From Mycolicibacter algericus DSM 45454 (GTDB lineage Bacteria > Actinomycetota > Actinomycetes > Mycobacteriales > Mycobacteriaceae), in contig NZ_MVHC01000014.1 of the NCBI RefSeq assembly GCF_002086455.1, forward strand, positions 1 to 64,000: 64,000 bases of DNA, in the 5' to 3' direction. Below are positions 40,201-49,254 of the stretch, piece by piece. The notes under the pieces were generated by a model. The model saw only the letters and a program-made list of their open reading frames with translations. It was not told the origin of the DNA and made no database searches. Position 1 is the first letter of the stretch, and every line of letters starts with the position of its first letter. The translations under genes were made by a program, and so were the position numbers.

Positions 40201-40931
40201 GGATCACCTACGCCGACACCCAGGCCCGTCCGGTGCCGGTGGTCACCAGCCCGGAGTGGTCCGGCAGCGAGACCGGTGGCCGGCGTTACGCGCCCTTCAC
40301 GATCAACATCGAGTGCCTCAAGCCGTTCCACACCCTGACCGGACGGATGCACTTCTACACCGCGCACGACTGGATCGAGGAGCTCGGCGAGCACATGCCG
40401 GTGTATCGCCCACCGCTGGACATGGCTCGGCTGTTCGACGCCCCCGAACTCGGTGAGGTCGGCGACGGCATCGGGATCACCGTGCGGTATCTGACCCCCC
40501 ACTCGAAGTGGTCGTTCCACTCCACCTACCAGGACAACCTGTACATGCTGTCGCTGTCGCGCGGCGGGCCGACCATGTGGATGAGCCCGGGCGACGCCGC
40601 GAAAATCGGTGTGAAGGACAACGATTGGATCGAGGCGGTCAACGTCAACGGCATCTTCGTCGGCCGGGCGATCGTGAGCCAGCGGATGCCGGACGGGGTG
40701 GTGTTCGTCTACCACGTCCAAGAGCGCACCGTGGACACCCCGCGCTCAGAGACCAACAACAAGCGCGGCGGCACCCACAACTCGCTGACCCGGATCCGGG
40801 TCAAGCCCAGTCACCTCGCCGGCGGCTACGGCCAGCACGCGTTCGCGTTCAACTACCTGGGCCCGACCGGCAACCAGCGCGACGAGGTGACGGTGGTGCG
40901 GCGTCGTCGCAACCAGGACGTGAGGTACTGA
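37209..40931 (+). CDS. narG: Respiratory nitrate reductase alpha subunit NarG
   Basis: 1240 residues, full length. It binds molybdopterin guanine dinucleotide and an Fe-S cluster and reduces nitrate at the cytoplasmic face. His64, Cys68, Cys72 and Cys107 (HGVNCTGSCSW and RGCPRG) have the same spacing as the cluster ligands of E. coli NarG. QTDVPESGDWWDAAYLMMWG carries the Mo-proximal Asp region. AAGGAG precedes the ATG. Two bases separate it from narH. The 151-base upstream region should hold the nar promoter. No NarL or DosR site was identified by eye. Confidence 0.97.
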   Translation: MTLAKPPTPRIGGPLEELLERSGRFFTPGEVSADLRTVTRRGGREADSFYRDRWSHDKVVRSTHGVNCTGSCSWKIFVKDGIITWENQATDYPSVGPDRPEYEPRGCPRGASFSWYSYSPTRIRYPYARGPLVQMFREAKARLGDPVLAWADIQADPERRRRYQQARGMGGLVRVSWAEATEMIAAAHVHTIKSYGPDRIAGFSPIPAMSMVSFAAGSRFIQLLGGVMTSFYDWYADLPVASPQVFGDQTDVPESGDWWDAAYLMMWGSNVPITRTPDAHWMAEVRYRGTKVVSVSPDYADNTKFADEWMPCAAGTDGALAMSMGHVILSECYVKQEVPFFTDYVRRYTDLPFLIKLEERDGRLVPGKNLTAADLGGAAAASENAAFKPALLDESTDSVVVPNGSLGYRWGDEGIGKWNLDLGEVRPALTVLDTTERNGHRRTALVSLPGFDAVDGHGTVVERGVPVRQVGEHLVCTVFDLMLANYSVGRPGLPGEWPTGYDDGTQVNTPAWQEPITGVSASQAIRIAREFARNAEESGGRSMIIMGSGICQWFHGDATYRAVLALLMLTGSMGRNGGGWAHYVGQEKVRPLTGWQTMAAGNDWSRPPRQVPGTSYWYAHTDQWRYDGYGADKLTTPVGRGRFAGKHTMDILASATAMGWSPFYPQFDKSSLQVADEAEAAGRDAGEYVAEQLAAGELKLSVTDPDNPVNWPRVLTVWRANLIGASGKGGEYFLKHLLGTDASVLGEPPADGVKPQDVRWDNDIPEGKLDLLMSIDFRMTSTTLMSDVVLPAATWYEKADLSSTDMHPYVHSFAAAIDPPWETRSDYDAFGAIARTFSGLAKKHLGVRNDVVLTAMLHDTADAMAYPEGSERDWLRTGETPVPGKTMPKVTVVERDYAAIHDKWQTLGPLVETLGLTTKGYTVFPHEEVEDLAGRFGVMKSGAGQGRPALTTATRMADTVLALSGTTNGRIATEGFRELEKRTGQRLAHLSEGSEEKRITYADTQARPVPVVTSPEWSGSETGGRRYAPFTINIECLKPFHTLTGRMHFYTAHDWIEELGEHMPVYRPPLDMARLFDAPELGEVGDGIGITVRYLTPHSKWSFHSTYQDNLYMLSLSRGGPTMWMSPGDAAKIGVKDNDWIEAVNVNGIFVGRAIVSQRMPDGVVFVYHVQERTVDTPRSETNNKRGGTHNSLTRIRVKPSHLAGGYGQHAFAFNYLGPTGNQRDEVTVVRRRRNQDVRY

Positions 40932-40933
40932 GC

Positions 40934-42544
40934 ATGAAAGTAATGGCGCAGATGGCCATGGTGATGAACCTGGACAAATGTATCGGCTGCCACACCTGCT
41001 CGGTGACCTGCAAACAGGCCTGGACCAACCGCGAGGGCACCGAGTACGTGTGGTTCAACAACGTCGAAACCCGCCCCGGTGGTGGGTATCCGCGCACCTA
41101 CGAAGACCAGAGCCGCTGGAAGGGCGGCTGGACGCTGGACAAAAAGGGCCGGCTGCGGCTGCTGGCGGGCGGCCGCGTCCACAAGCTGCTGAACATCTTC
41201 GCCAACCCCAACCTGCCCGGCTTGAAGGACTACTACGAGCCGTGGACCTACGACTACGAGAACCTCACGTCGGCCCCACTGGGGGACACCATCCCGGTGG
41301 CCGCGCCGCGGAGTTCGATCACCGGCGACCCGATGAACATCGAGTGGGGGCCCAACTGGGACGACAACCTCGCCGGCTCGCCGGAGAACCTGGTCAACGA
41401 CCCGATCCTGGCCAAGGTCAGCGACCAGGTCAAAAGCGAGTTCGAAGAAACCTTCATGTTCTACCTGCCGCGGATCTGCGAGCACTGCCTGAATCCGTCG
41501 TGTGTGGCGTCGTGCCCGACCGGCGCGATCTACAAGCGCGAGGAAGACGGCATCGTGCTGGTCGATCAGGACCGCTGCCGCGGCTGGCGGCTGTGCGTGT
41601 CGGGCTGCCCGTACAAGAAGGTGTACTTCAACCACAAGACCGGCAAGGCCGAGAAGTGTCACTTCTGCTATCCCCGCATCGAGGTCGGGCTGCCGACCGT
41701 CTGCTCGGAGACCTGTGTGGGCAGGCTGCGCTACATCGGGCTGGTGCTCTACGACGCCGACAAGGTGCTCGAAGCGGCGTCGGTGGAGAAAGACACCGAC
41801 CTCTATGAAGCCCAGTGCGGCGTATTCCTGGACCCGACCGACCCCGAGGTGATCGCCGGCGCACGCGCCGAGGGGATCTCCGACACCTGGATCGAGGCCG
41901 CGCAGCGGTCGCCGATCTACGCGCTGATCAACACCTACAAGGTGGCGCTACCGCTGCACCCGGAATACCGGACCATGCCGATGGTCTGGTACGTCCCGCC
42001 GCTGTCGCCGGTCGTCGACGCCGTCAGCCGCGACGGGCACGACGGCGAAGACCTGGGCAACCTGTTCGGGGCGCTGGAGGCGCTGCGCATCCCGATGGCC
42101 TACCTCGCCGAACTGTTCACCGCCGGCGACACCGCTGTCATCGAAGACGTGCTGCGACGGCTGGCGGCGATGCGCTCCTACATGCGCGACATCAGCCTGG
42201 GCCGTGACACCCAGCCGCACATCCCCGCCTCGGTCGGCATGACCGAAGAGCAGATGTACAACATGTACCGACTGCTTGCGATCGCTAAATACGAAGAGCG
42301 GTACGTGATTCCGACCGCCTACAGCCAGCAGGCCCACGAACTCGAACACATGGGATGCTCCATCACCGGCGGCCCCAACGGGTACGAGGACGACCCGTTC
42401 GTGAGCGCCGACGGCGAGTCGGGGTCGTCGTTTCACCTGGTCGAGAACGGTGGGCACGCCCAACGGCCGCGGGGCCGGACCAACCTGCTCAACTGGGGCG
42501 GCGGCGATCAGGCGGTGCCCGAGATGTTCCCGGAGCACCGGTGA
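40934..42544 (+). CDS. narH: Respiratory nitrate reductase beta subunit NarH
   Basis: A 536-residue ferredoxin-like electron-transfer subunit. The first cluster motif is CIGCHTCSVTCKQAW at residues 16-30. The second is CEHCLNPSCVASCP. The third, CRGWRLCVSGCP, has Trp replacing one Cys, the hallmark of the [3Fe-4S] cluster in NarH. The last is CHFCYPRIEVGLPTVCSETC. It passes electrons from NarI haems to NarG. ATG 40934 starts two bases after narG. The stop overlaps narJ by four bases. Confidence 0.97.
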   Translation: MKVMAQMAMVMNLDKCIGCHTCSVTCKQAWTNREGTEYVWFNNVETRPGGGYPRTYEDQSRWKGGWTLDKKGRLRLLAGGRVHKLLNIFANPNLPGLKDYYEPWTYDYENLTSAPLGDTIPVAAPRSSITGDPMNIEWGPNWDDNLAGSPENLVNDPILAKVSDQVKSEFEETFMFYLPRICEHCLNPSCVASCPTGAIYKREEDGIVLVDQDRCRGWRLCVSGCPYKKVYFNHKTGKAEKCHFCYPRIEVGLPTVCSETCVGRLRYIGLVLYDADKVLEAASVEKDTDLYEAQCGVFLDPTDPEVIAGARAEGISDTWIEAAQRSPIYALINTYKVALPLHPEYRTMPMVWYVPPLSPVVDAVSRDGHDGEDLGNLFGALEALRIPMAYLAELFTAGDTAVIEDVLRRLAAMRSYMRDISLGRDTQPHIPASVGMTEEQMYNMYRLLAIAKYEERYVIPTAYSQQAHELEHMGCSITGGPNGYEDDPFVSADGESGSSFHLVENGGHAQRPRGRTNLLNWGGGDQAVPEMFPEHR

Positions 42545-43209
42545 AGCGGTTCATCCGGTCGCTGCGGCGGCAGCCCGGCGGGCCGTCCGACCGGGCGGTG
42601 TGGCAGGCCGCGTCGTTGCTGCTGGCCTATCCCGACGAGCAGCTGCACCAGCGACTCGATACCGTCGACGCGCTGCTCGTCCACGCCGATGAGGCACCGG
42701 CTGGCCTGTTGGCGCGCACCGTGACCGCGCTGCGCGCATCGGACCCGATGGCCGCGGCCGTCGATTACGTCGAAACCTTCGACATGCGACGTCGTTCGAC
42801 GTTGTTTCTGACCTACTGGACCGGTGGGGACACCCGCAACCGGGGGATGCAGATGTTGGCGTTCGCCACCGCCTACCGCGACGCCGGCGCCGAGCCGCCG
42901 CCCGGGGAGGCACCCGATCACCTGCCGGTGGTGCTGGAGTTCGCCGCGCAGGTCGATCCGCAGGCCGGACGCCGACTGCTGCTGGCGCACCGGGTGCCGA
43001 TCGACGTGCTGCACAAGTCGCTGACCGACGCCGGGTCACCGTATGCCCACACCATCGCCGCGGTGTGCCACACGCTGCCGGCGGCAACCGATCAGGAGGT
43101 ACGGAACGTGAGCGAGCTGATGACGTCCGGCCCGCCGGCCGAAGCCGTTGGGCTGCAGCCGTACTCGGCGACCGTTGTGCTGGGGATGCCGAAGGTGCCG
43201 ACCCGATGA
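42541..43209 (+). CDS. narJ: Nitrate reductase assembly chaperone NarJ
   Basis: A 222-residue redox enzyme maturation chaperone. AVWQAASLLLAYPDEQLHQR and YVETFDMRRRSTLFLTYWTG are the conserved NarJ/TorD elements. It inserts cofactor into NarG and is not part of the final enzyme. GTG 42541 overlaps the narH stop, and its own stop overlaps the narI ATG (ATGA). Confidence 0.95.
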   Translation: MKRFIRSLRRQPGGPSDRAVWQAASLLLAYPDEQLHQRLDTVDALLVHADEAPAGLLARTVTALRASDPMAAAVDYVETFDMRRRSTLFLTYWTGGDTRNRGMQMLAFATAYRDAGAEPPPGEAPDHLPVVLEFAAQVDPQAGRRLLLAHRVPIDVLHKSLTDAGSPYAHTIAAVCHTLPAATDQEVRNVSELMTSGPPAEAVGLQPYSATVVLGMPKVPTR

Positions 43210-43955
43210 CGCATATAGCGATCGTCAGCACCGCGGAGCTGTGGTGGGACATCGTGCCCTACTTCGTGCTGGCCATCGCGGGCGTGGCCACCTGGTGGCG
43301 CTACAAATACGACAAGTTCGGCTGGACCACCCGCTCGTCGCAGCTGTATGAGTCCAAGCTGCTGCGCATCGGCAGCCCGATGTTTCACTTCGGCAGCTTC
43401 GTGGTGATCATGGGCCACATCATGGGACTGTTCGTCCCGGAGTCCTGGACCCGCGCGCTGGGAATGAGCGACCGCGTCTATCACCTGCAGGCGTTGATCC
43501 TCGGCCTTCCCGCCGGTATAGCCACGCTGGTCGGCGTCGGGTTGTTGATCTATCGCCGCCGCACCGAACGGTCGGTGTTCAAGGCGACCAGCGTCAACGA
43601 CAAGCTGATGTACGCGGTGCTGGGGTGTGCGCTGGTGGCGGGCATGTGTTGCACGCTGTTGGGCACCACCGCCTACGGTGAGGAGCACGACTACCGGCAG
43701 ACGGTGTCGGTCTGGTTCCGGTCGATCTTCACCCTTGACCCGCGAGGAGACCTGATGTTGCAGGCCCCGATCTACTTCCAGGTGCACGTGCTGATCGCGT
43801 TTATCCTGTTCGCGCTGTGGCCGTTCACCCGTCTGGTGCACGCGTTCAGCGCGCCGATCGGCTATCTGTTCCGGCCTTACATCGTCTACCGCAGCCGCGA
43901 TTACGCGAAGAAGAATCAGCCGATGGGCTCCCGGGCGCCGAGGCGGGGCTGGTGA
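43206..43955 (+). CDS. narI: Respiratory nitrate reductase gamma subunit NarI
   Basis: A 249-residue membrane cytochrome b with five hydrophobic segments. Haem ligands His61 and His71 (MFHFGSFVVIMGHIMG) are 10 apart. A second pair in VHVLIAFILFALWPFTRLVH is 18 apart, both as in E. coli NarI. It takes electrons from menaquinol. The stop overlaps the next gene (GTGA), a secreted DUF732 protein. Confidence 0.96.
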   Translation: MTHIAIVSTAELWWDIVPYFVLAIAGVATWWRYKYDKFGWTTRSSQLYESKLLRIGSPMFHFGSFVVIMGHIMGLFVPESWTRALGMSDRVYHLQALILGLPAGIATLVGVGLLIYRRRTERSVFKATSVNDKLMYAVLGCALVAGMCCTLLGTTAYGEEHDYRQTVSVWFRSIFTLDPRGDLMLQAPIYFQVHVLIAFILFALWPFTRLVHAFSAPIGYLFRPYIVYRSRDYAKKNQPMGSRAPRRGW

Positions 43956-44278
43956 AGGCCCTCGCCGCGCCGCTGGGGGCGCTGCTGATGCTGGTGGCGG
44001 CCGGGCCCGCGCAGGCCGATCCGGCCGATGTCGACACCGACTTCTTGGCGGCCCTGCAGGCGGCCGGCATCACCTACAACCGCCCGGATCAGGCCATCGT
44101 CACCGCGAAAATGGTGTGCAGGTTCATCGCGGAGGGCAAACCGAGCCCCGAGGTGCTCGACGGCCTCAAGGAGCGCAATCCCGGACTGACGACCGAGCAC
44201 GGGAGCATGTTCGTCGGGATCGCGGCACACTCCTACTGCCCGGACCAGCTGGTGCAGAACCCGGTTCCGGCCCCCTAG
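43952..44278 (+). CDS. Secreted DUF732 protein coupled to narI
   Basis: A 108-residue exported protein. The signal peptide is MKALAAPLGALLMLVAAGPA with cleavage near AQADP. The DUF732 domain follows: DTDFLAALQAAGITYNRPDQ, MVCRFIAEG and HSYCPDQLV, with two Cys. The GTG start overlaps the narI stop by four bases, so it is translated as the fifth gene of the nar operon. That location suggests, without proof, a periplasmic role linked to nitrate respiration. Confidence 0.85.
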   Translation: MKALAAPLGALLMLVAAGPAQADPADVDTDFLAALQAAGITYNRPDQAIVTAKMVCRFIAEGKPSPEVLDGLKERNPGLTTEHGSMFVGIAAHSYCPDQLVQNPVPAP

Positions 44279-44308
44279 GGGCACGGCTGAACGGCGCGAG
44301 GAGATCCC

Positions 44309-44695
44309 ATGGTCCGCACCGTGATTCCGGCGTGGATGCAACCGATGTACGACGCCTATCACTTCGCGCCTGCGGTCATCGACGGCGAGTACCTGCGCTG
44401 CTCGGGCATGATCGGCTTTCGTCCCGACCTGACCGTGCCCGAAAATCTGACCGAGCAGTTCACCCTGGCTTTTGAGAATCTGCGCGGCCTGCTGGCCGAG
44501 GTGGGGCTCACCTTCGCCGACGTGACGGAGATGACCACCTACCACGTCGGCCTCGCCGCGCACTTCGACGAGTTCTGCGCGGTCAAGGACGCCTTCCTGC
44601 GCGAGCCGTACCCGGCGTGGACCGCGGTCGGGATTTCCGAATTGGCGGCCCCGGGGGCCGCGCTCGAGGTACGGGTCACCGCACGGCTGCGCTGA
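44309..44695 (+). CDS. RidA-like (YjgF/UK114) protein
   Basis: A 128-residue RidA-family trimeric fold protein: AVIDGEYLRCSGMIGFRPD, ENLRGLLAEVGLTFADVTEM and ALEVRVTARLR. At the site of the catalytic Arg of RidA (PxR) it has PAWTAVGI, so the usual imine deaminase Arg is missing. A different, unknown activity or ligand binding is more likely. GAGGAG precedes the ATG. It lies between the DUF732 and MarR genes. Confidence 0.87.
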   Translation: MVRTVIPAWMQPMYDAYHFAPAVIDGEYLRCSGMIGFRPDLTVPENLTEQFTLAFENLRGLLAEVGLTFADVTEMTTYHVGLAAHFDEFCAVKDAFLREPYPAWTAVGISELAAPGAALEVRVTARLR

Positions 44696-44734
44696 TTTCC
44701 GCGCGAGCCAGCCGATCAGCATAAAGTTACCGGC

Positions 44735-45124
44735 GTGGCCCTGCCTGACGACGTCTACACCCGGCTGCTCACGTTCCGGACCCGACTGCGGCGCTTCGAG
44801 CGGTGGAGCGCCGACCAGGCCCAAGCCGCCGGGCTCACCCCGGCGCAGCACCAATTGCTGCTGGCGATCCGCGGGCACGCCGACTCGCGGGGGCCGACGG
44901 TCGGTGACATCGCGGAGTACCTGCTGTTGCGCCACCACAGCGCCGGGGAGCTGATCCAGCGTGCCGAGGCGGCCGGATTGGTCATCCGGGTCCGCGACAA
45001 CGAGGACCAGCGGGTGATCCGGCTGCAGCTCACCGAGACGGCGGCGCAGTGCCTCCAAGCGCTGACCGAACTGCACCTCGAAGAGCTGGAGCGGTTCAGC
45101 GCCGAGTCCCCGCTGGGCCTGTGA
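44735..45124 (+). CDS. MarR family transcriptional regulator
   Basis: A 129-residue winged-helix MarR protein. LTPAQHQLLLAIRGHAD, TVGDIAEYLLLRHHSAGELI (recognition helix) and DNEDQRVIRLQLTETAAQCL (wing and dimer helix) are the family landmarks. GTG 44735 is preceded by TAAAGT and seven bases, so translation is probably leaderless. Target genes are unknown. The adjoining RidA-like gene is an obvious candidate. Confidence 0.87.
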   Translation: MALPDDVYTRLLTFRTRLRRFERWSADQAQAAGLTPAQHQLLLAIRGHADSRGPTVGDIAEYLLLRHHSAGELIQRAEAAGLVIRVRDNEDQRVIRLQLTETAAQCLQALTELHLEELERFSAESPLGL

Positions 45125-45187
45125 CAGCCACTGTGAGATAGCTTTCACGTTTTCGCGATTGGCAGGTTGCGCTGGCAGAATCGCCCG

Positions 45188-47071
45188 GTGAACTTTCGTA
45201 ACGTCGCCATCGTCGCGCACGTAGACCACGGCAAGACCACGCTGGTCGACGCGATGCTGCGCCAGTCCGGCGCGCTGGCCGAACGTGGCGAGGCGCAAGA
45301 GCGGGTGATGGACTCCGGTGACCTGGAGCGCGAAAAGGGCATCACGATCCTGGCCAAGAACACGGCCGTGCACCGTCACCACGCCGACGGGACCGTCACC
45401 GTCATCAATGTGATCGACACGCCGGGCCACGCCGACTTCGGTGGCGAGGTGGAGCGCGGGCTGTCCATGGTCGACGGGGTGGTCCTGCTGGTCGACGCCT
45501 CCGAGGGGCCGCTGCCCCAGACCAGGTTCGTGCTGCGCAAGGCGCTGGCCGCGCACCTGCCGGTGATCCTGGTGGTCAACAAGACCGACCGTCCCGACGC
45601 CCGAATCGCCGAGGTGGTCGAGGCCAGCCACGACCTGCTGCTCGATGTGGCCAGTGACCTCGACGACGAGGCGCAGGCCGCCGCCGAGCACGCGCTGGGA
45701 CTGCCGACGCTGTACGCCTCGGGGCGTGCCGGGGTGGCCAGCACCACCGCACCCGCCGACGGCTCCGTCCCCGATGGGGAGAACCTCGACCCACTGTTCG
45801 ACGTGCTGTTCGAGCACGTGCCGCCGCCGTCGGGCGACCCGGACGCGCCGTTGCAGGCACTGGTCACCAACCTCGACGCCTCGGCGTTTTTGGGACGGCT
45901 CGCGCTGATCCGCGTCGCCAACGGCCGGATCCGCAAGGGGCAGCAGGTCGCCTGGCTGCGCGAGGTCGACGGCGAGCCGGTGACCACCACGGCCAAGATC
46001 ACCGAGTTGCTGGTCACCGAGGGGGTGGAGCGCACCCCGACCGAGGAGGCCTGCGCCGGCGACATCGTCGCCGTCGCCGGGATCGGCGAGATCATGATCG
46101 GCGACACCCTGGCGGACCCCGCCGACCCTGTCGCGTTGCCGCGCATCACCGTCGACGAGCCGGCGATCTCGGTGACGATCGGCACCAACACCTCCCCGCT
46201 GGCGGGCAAGGTCTCCGGGCACAAGCTGACCGCCCGCATGGTGAAGACCCGGCTGGACACTGAGCTGATCGGCAATGTCTCGGTGCGCGTGGTGGACATC
46301 GGGCGCCCCGACGCCTGGGAGGTCCAGGGCCGCGGCGAACTGGCGCTGGCGATCCTGGTCGAGCAGATGCGCCGGGAGGGCTTCGAGCTGACCGTCGGCA
46401 AGCCGCAGGTGGTGACCAAGAAGATCGACGGCAAGGTGCACGAACCGTTCGAGCACCTGACCGTCGACTGCCCCGAGGAGTACGTGGGCGCTATCACCCA
46501 ACTGGCGGCGGCACGCAAGGGCCGGATGACCGAGATGGCCAACCACACCACCGGTTGGGTGCGGATGGAGTTCATCATCCCCAGCCGCGGGCTGATCGGC
46601 TGGCGCACCGACTTCCTGACCGAGACCCGCGGCACCGGTATCGCCAACGCGGTCTTCGACGGCTACCAGCCGTGGGCCGGCGAGATCCGCGCCCGGCACA
46701 CCGGCTCGCTGGTCTCCGACCGGCCCGGGTCCATCACGCCGTTCGCGCTGATCCAGTTGTCCGACCGCGGCCAGTTCTTCGTCGAGCCGGGCCAGGACAC
46801 CTACCAGGGCATGGTGGTGGGGATCAATCCCCGCGCCGAGGACCTGGACATCAACGTCACCAAAGAGAAGAAACTGACCAACATGCGGTCCTCGACGGCC
46901 GATGTGATGGAGACGTTGGCTCGCCCGATCGAGCTGGACCTGGAGCAGGCGATGGAGTTCTGCGCCGTCGACGAGTGCGTCGAGGTCACCCCCGAGGTGG
47001 TGCGGGTGCGCAAGGTCGAGCTGGACTCGACGTTGCGGGCGCGCAGCCGCGCCCGGGCCAAGAACCTATAG
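45188..47071 (+). CDS. typA: Translational GTPase TypA/BipA
   Basis: A 627-residue EF-G-like GTPase that binds ribosomes under stress. G1 is [15 protein letters not shown], the switch region includes [12 protein letters not shown]-like ReKGITI, G3 is [14 protein letters not shown] and G4 is [11 protein letters not shown]. The C-terminal unique domain ends [15 protein letters not shown] 45188 gives the usual N-terminus [20 protein letters not shown] six bases upstream suggests leaderless initiation. Confidence 0.96.
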   Translation: MNFRNVAIVAHVDHGKTTLVDAMLRQSGALAERGEAQERVMDSGDLEREKGITILAKNTAVHRHHADGTVTVINVIDTPGHADFGGEVERGLSMVDGVVLLVDASEGPLPQTRFVLRKALAAHLPVILVVNKTDRPDARIAEVVEASHDLLLDVASDLDDEAQAAAEHALGLPTLYASGRAGVASTTAPADGSVPDGENLDPLFDVLFEHVPPPSGDPDAPLQALVTNLDASAFLGRLALIRVANGRIRKGQQVAWLREVDGEPVTTTAKITELLVTEGVERTPTEEACAGDIVAVAGIGEIMIGDTLADPADPVALPRITVDEPAISVTIGTNTSPLAGKVSGHKLTARMVKTRLDTELIGNVSVRVVDIGRPDAWEVQGRGELALAILVEQMRREGFELTVGKPQVVTKKIDGKVHEPFEHLTVDCPEEYVGAITQLAAARKGRMTEMANHTTGWVRMEFIIPSRGLIGWRTDFLTETRGTGIANAVFDGYQPWAGEIRARHTGSLVSDRPGSITPFALIQLSDRGQFFVEPGQDTYQGMVVGINPRAEDLDINVTKEKKLTNMRSSTADVMETLARPIELDLEQAMEFCAVDECVEVTPEVVRVRKVELDSTLRARSRARAKNL

Positions 47072-47100
47072 ATTTGGGCCGCCCGGATACCCTGGTGGCC

Positions 47101-48999
47101 GTGCCGAAGCCCGTCCGCTGTCCCCGTGTGATGGCGGGAGCACTGGCTTCGGTGATGCTGCTGGTGTTGACGCAGCTCACGGCGGCGTGCACCGTCAACC
47201 CGCCGCCGGCGCCGCAGAGTACCGAGACGCCGAAGAGCACCGCGCCTCCGCCGAAACGGGTCAGCCAGATCATCATGGGCATCGACTCGATCGGCGCCGG
47301 CTTCAACCCGCATCTTCGCTCCGACCTGTCAGCGGTCACCGCGGCCATCAGCGCCCTGGTGTTGCCCAGCGCCTTCCGGCCGATCCCCGACGCCGGCACG
47401 CCGACCGGTTCACGCTGGGAGATGGACCCCACCCTGTTGGTGTCGGCCGCGGTGACCGCCGAGGCGCCGTTCACGGTGACCTACCGGATCCGACCGGAGG
47501 CGTCCTGGACCGACAACGCACCCATCGCCGCCGACGACTTCTGGTACCTGTGGCAGCAGATGGTCAGCCAGCCGGGCGTCGTCGACCCGGCCGGTTATGA
47601 CCTGATCACCGGCGTGCACTCGGTCGAGGGCGGCAAACAGGTGGTGGTCACCTTCGCCAAGCCGTACCCGGCGTGGCGGGAGCTGTTCAGCAACATCCTG
47701 CCCGCGCACATCGTCAAGGACGTGCCCGGCGGCTTCCCGGCCGGACTGGCCCGCGCGCTGCCGGTCACCGGCGGCCAGTTCCGGGTGGAGAACATCGATC
47801 CGCAGCGCGACGCGATCCTGCTCGCCCGCAACGACCGCTACTGGGGCCCGCCGGCCAAACCGGACCTGGTGCTGTTCCGCCGGGCCGGGTCGCCGGCTGC
47901 GCTGGCCGACTCCATCCGAAACGGCGACACCCAGGTGGCCCAGGTGCACGGCGGTTCGGCGGCCTTCGCCCAACTGTCGGTGATCCCGGGTGTGCAGACC
48001 TCGCGGGTGGTCACACCGCGGGTGATGCAGTTGGCGTTGCGGGCCGGACAACCCAAGCTGGCCGACGTGCGGGTCCGCCGGGCGGTCCTGGGACTGCTCG
48101 ACGTCGGGTTGCTGGCCACCGTGGGTGCCGGCAGCGACAACACCGTCACCCTGGCGCAGGCCCAGATCCGCGCCCCCAGCGACCCCGGCTACGTGCCGAC
48201 CGCGCCGCCGGCCATGTCCGATTCGGCGGCGCTCGCGCTGCTGCAGGCGGCCGGTTACCGCGTCGAAAAGGATGCGCCGCCGTCCGCGCTGGTCCCCCCG
48301 GCGGGCGCCGAGCCCGCCCCGCCGCATCCGCCCGAGATCACCCGCGGGCGGATCAGCAAGGACGGCGAACAACTGTCGCTGGTCATCGGGGTGGCGGCCA
48401 ACGATCCGACCTCGGTGGCGGTCGCCAACACCGCCGCGGACCAACTGCGCAACGTCGGCATCGCCGCGACCGTGTTGCCGCTGGACCCGGTGAAGCTCTA
48501 CCGGGAGGCGCTGGTGACCCATCAGGTCGATGCCATCGTCGGCTGGCAGCAGGCCGGGGGCGATCTGGCGACGCTGCTGGCATCGCGATACGGCTGCATC
48601 GCGCTGGAGTCCACCACCGTGCCGACGTCCAGCGGCCCCGCCCCCGCCCCGGTTCCGGCGCCATCGTCACCGCCGGTCACGGGATCGCCGACGCCGACGT
48701 CGCAGGCGCCGCCGCGCCCGGCCGGATCGGGCGCGTTGGTGCAGGCTCCGTCGAACGTCACCGGCGTCTGCGACCACGGCATCCAGACCGAGATCGACGC
48801 GGCGCTCGACGGCGGCAAGACCATCGGTGAGGTGATCTCGGCGGTCGAACCCCGGCTGTGGAGCATGGCGACGGTGCTGCCGATCTTGCAGGACACCACG
48901 ATCGTGGCCGTGGGTCCGAGCGTGGCGAACGTCAGCCTGACGGGAGCGGTGCCGGTCGGGATCGTCGGTGACGCCGGAACCTGGGTGAAGCGGCCCTGA
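47101..48999 (+). CDS. lpqW: Lipoprotein LpqW
   Basis: A 632-residue lipoprotein with an ABC solute-binding protein family 5 fold. The lipobox LTAAC is near residue 30, after a hydrophobic signal. [20 protein letters not shown] and the later [15 protein letters not shown] are family elements. A Pro/Ala-rich insertion lies near residue 520. In mycobacteria LpqW helps direct PIM4 between higher PIMs and lipomannan/LAM, acting with PimE, which is also in this window. GTG 47101 follows TACCCT by seven bases. Confidence 0.93.
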   Translation: MPKPVRCPRVMAGALASVMLLVLTQLTAACTVNPPPAPQSTETPKSTAPPPKRVSQIIMGIDSIGAGFNPHLRSDLSAVTAAISALVLPSAFRPIPDAGTPTGSRWEMDPTLLVSAAVTAEAPFTVTYRIRPEASWTDNAPIAADDFWYLWQQMVSQPGVVDPAGYDLITGVHSVEGGKQVVVTFAKPYPAWRELFSNILPAHIVKDVPGGFPAGLARALPVTGGQFRVENIDPQRDAILLARNDRYWGPPAKPDLVLFRRAGSPAALADSIRNGDTQVAQVHGGSAAFAQLSVIPGVQTSRVVTPRVMQLALRAGQPKLADVRVRRAVLGLLDVGLLATVGAGSDNTVTLAQAQIRAPSDPGYVPTAPPAMSDSAALALLQAAGYRVEKDAPPSALVPPAGAEPAPPHPPEITRGRISKDGEQLSLVIGVAANDPTSVAVANTAADQLRNVGIAATVLPLDPVKLYREALVTHQVDAIVGWQQAGGDLATLLASRYGCIALESTTVPTSSGPAPAPVPAPSSPPVTGSPTPTSQAPPRPAGSGALVQAPSNVTGVCDHGIQTEIDAALDGGKTIGEVISAVEPRLWSMATVLPILQDTTIVAVGPSVANVSLTGAVPVGIVGDAGTWVKRP

Positions 49000-49254
49000 C
49001 GCGTCGGCGGCATCGACCGCGGCGGTGCAAACCCGAAGAACAGGCGAAGCAAATACTTCCGGTTTGCTGAGAGTGGGCTCCGCACGGGGTGCGAATCGGC
49101 CGTCCGGAGTTAGGGTCGCTGCACGGGAGTCGGCCAACGGGGTGGCAAGGGGCTGCGTCGGCCGCCGAAGTCGGGCGAACTGAGGGCTTGCGCACAGATA
49201 ATCCTTGGTTATTATTAAGCAGCTTGCACGCCGACACGTGGAGGGGATGGTCAT

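Noticed and set aside
37563-40721. Very long open frame antisense to narG
   Set aside because: His/Arg/Gly-rich shadow frame caused by GC codon bias. NarG on the other strand has full family conservation.
44270-44282. GCCCC-CTA-GGGGC palindrome at the DUF732 stop
   Set aside because: Only 5-bp arms with the stop codon in the loop; too weak to call a terminator.
43916-46699. Long minus-strand frame across the DUF732, RidA, MarR and typA genes
   Set aside because: Four well-supported genes lie opposite, and its composition is typical of a shadow frame.
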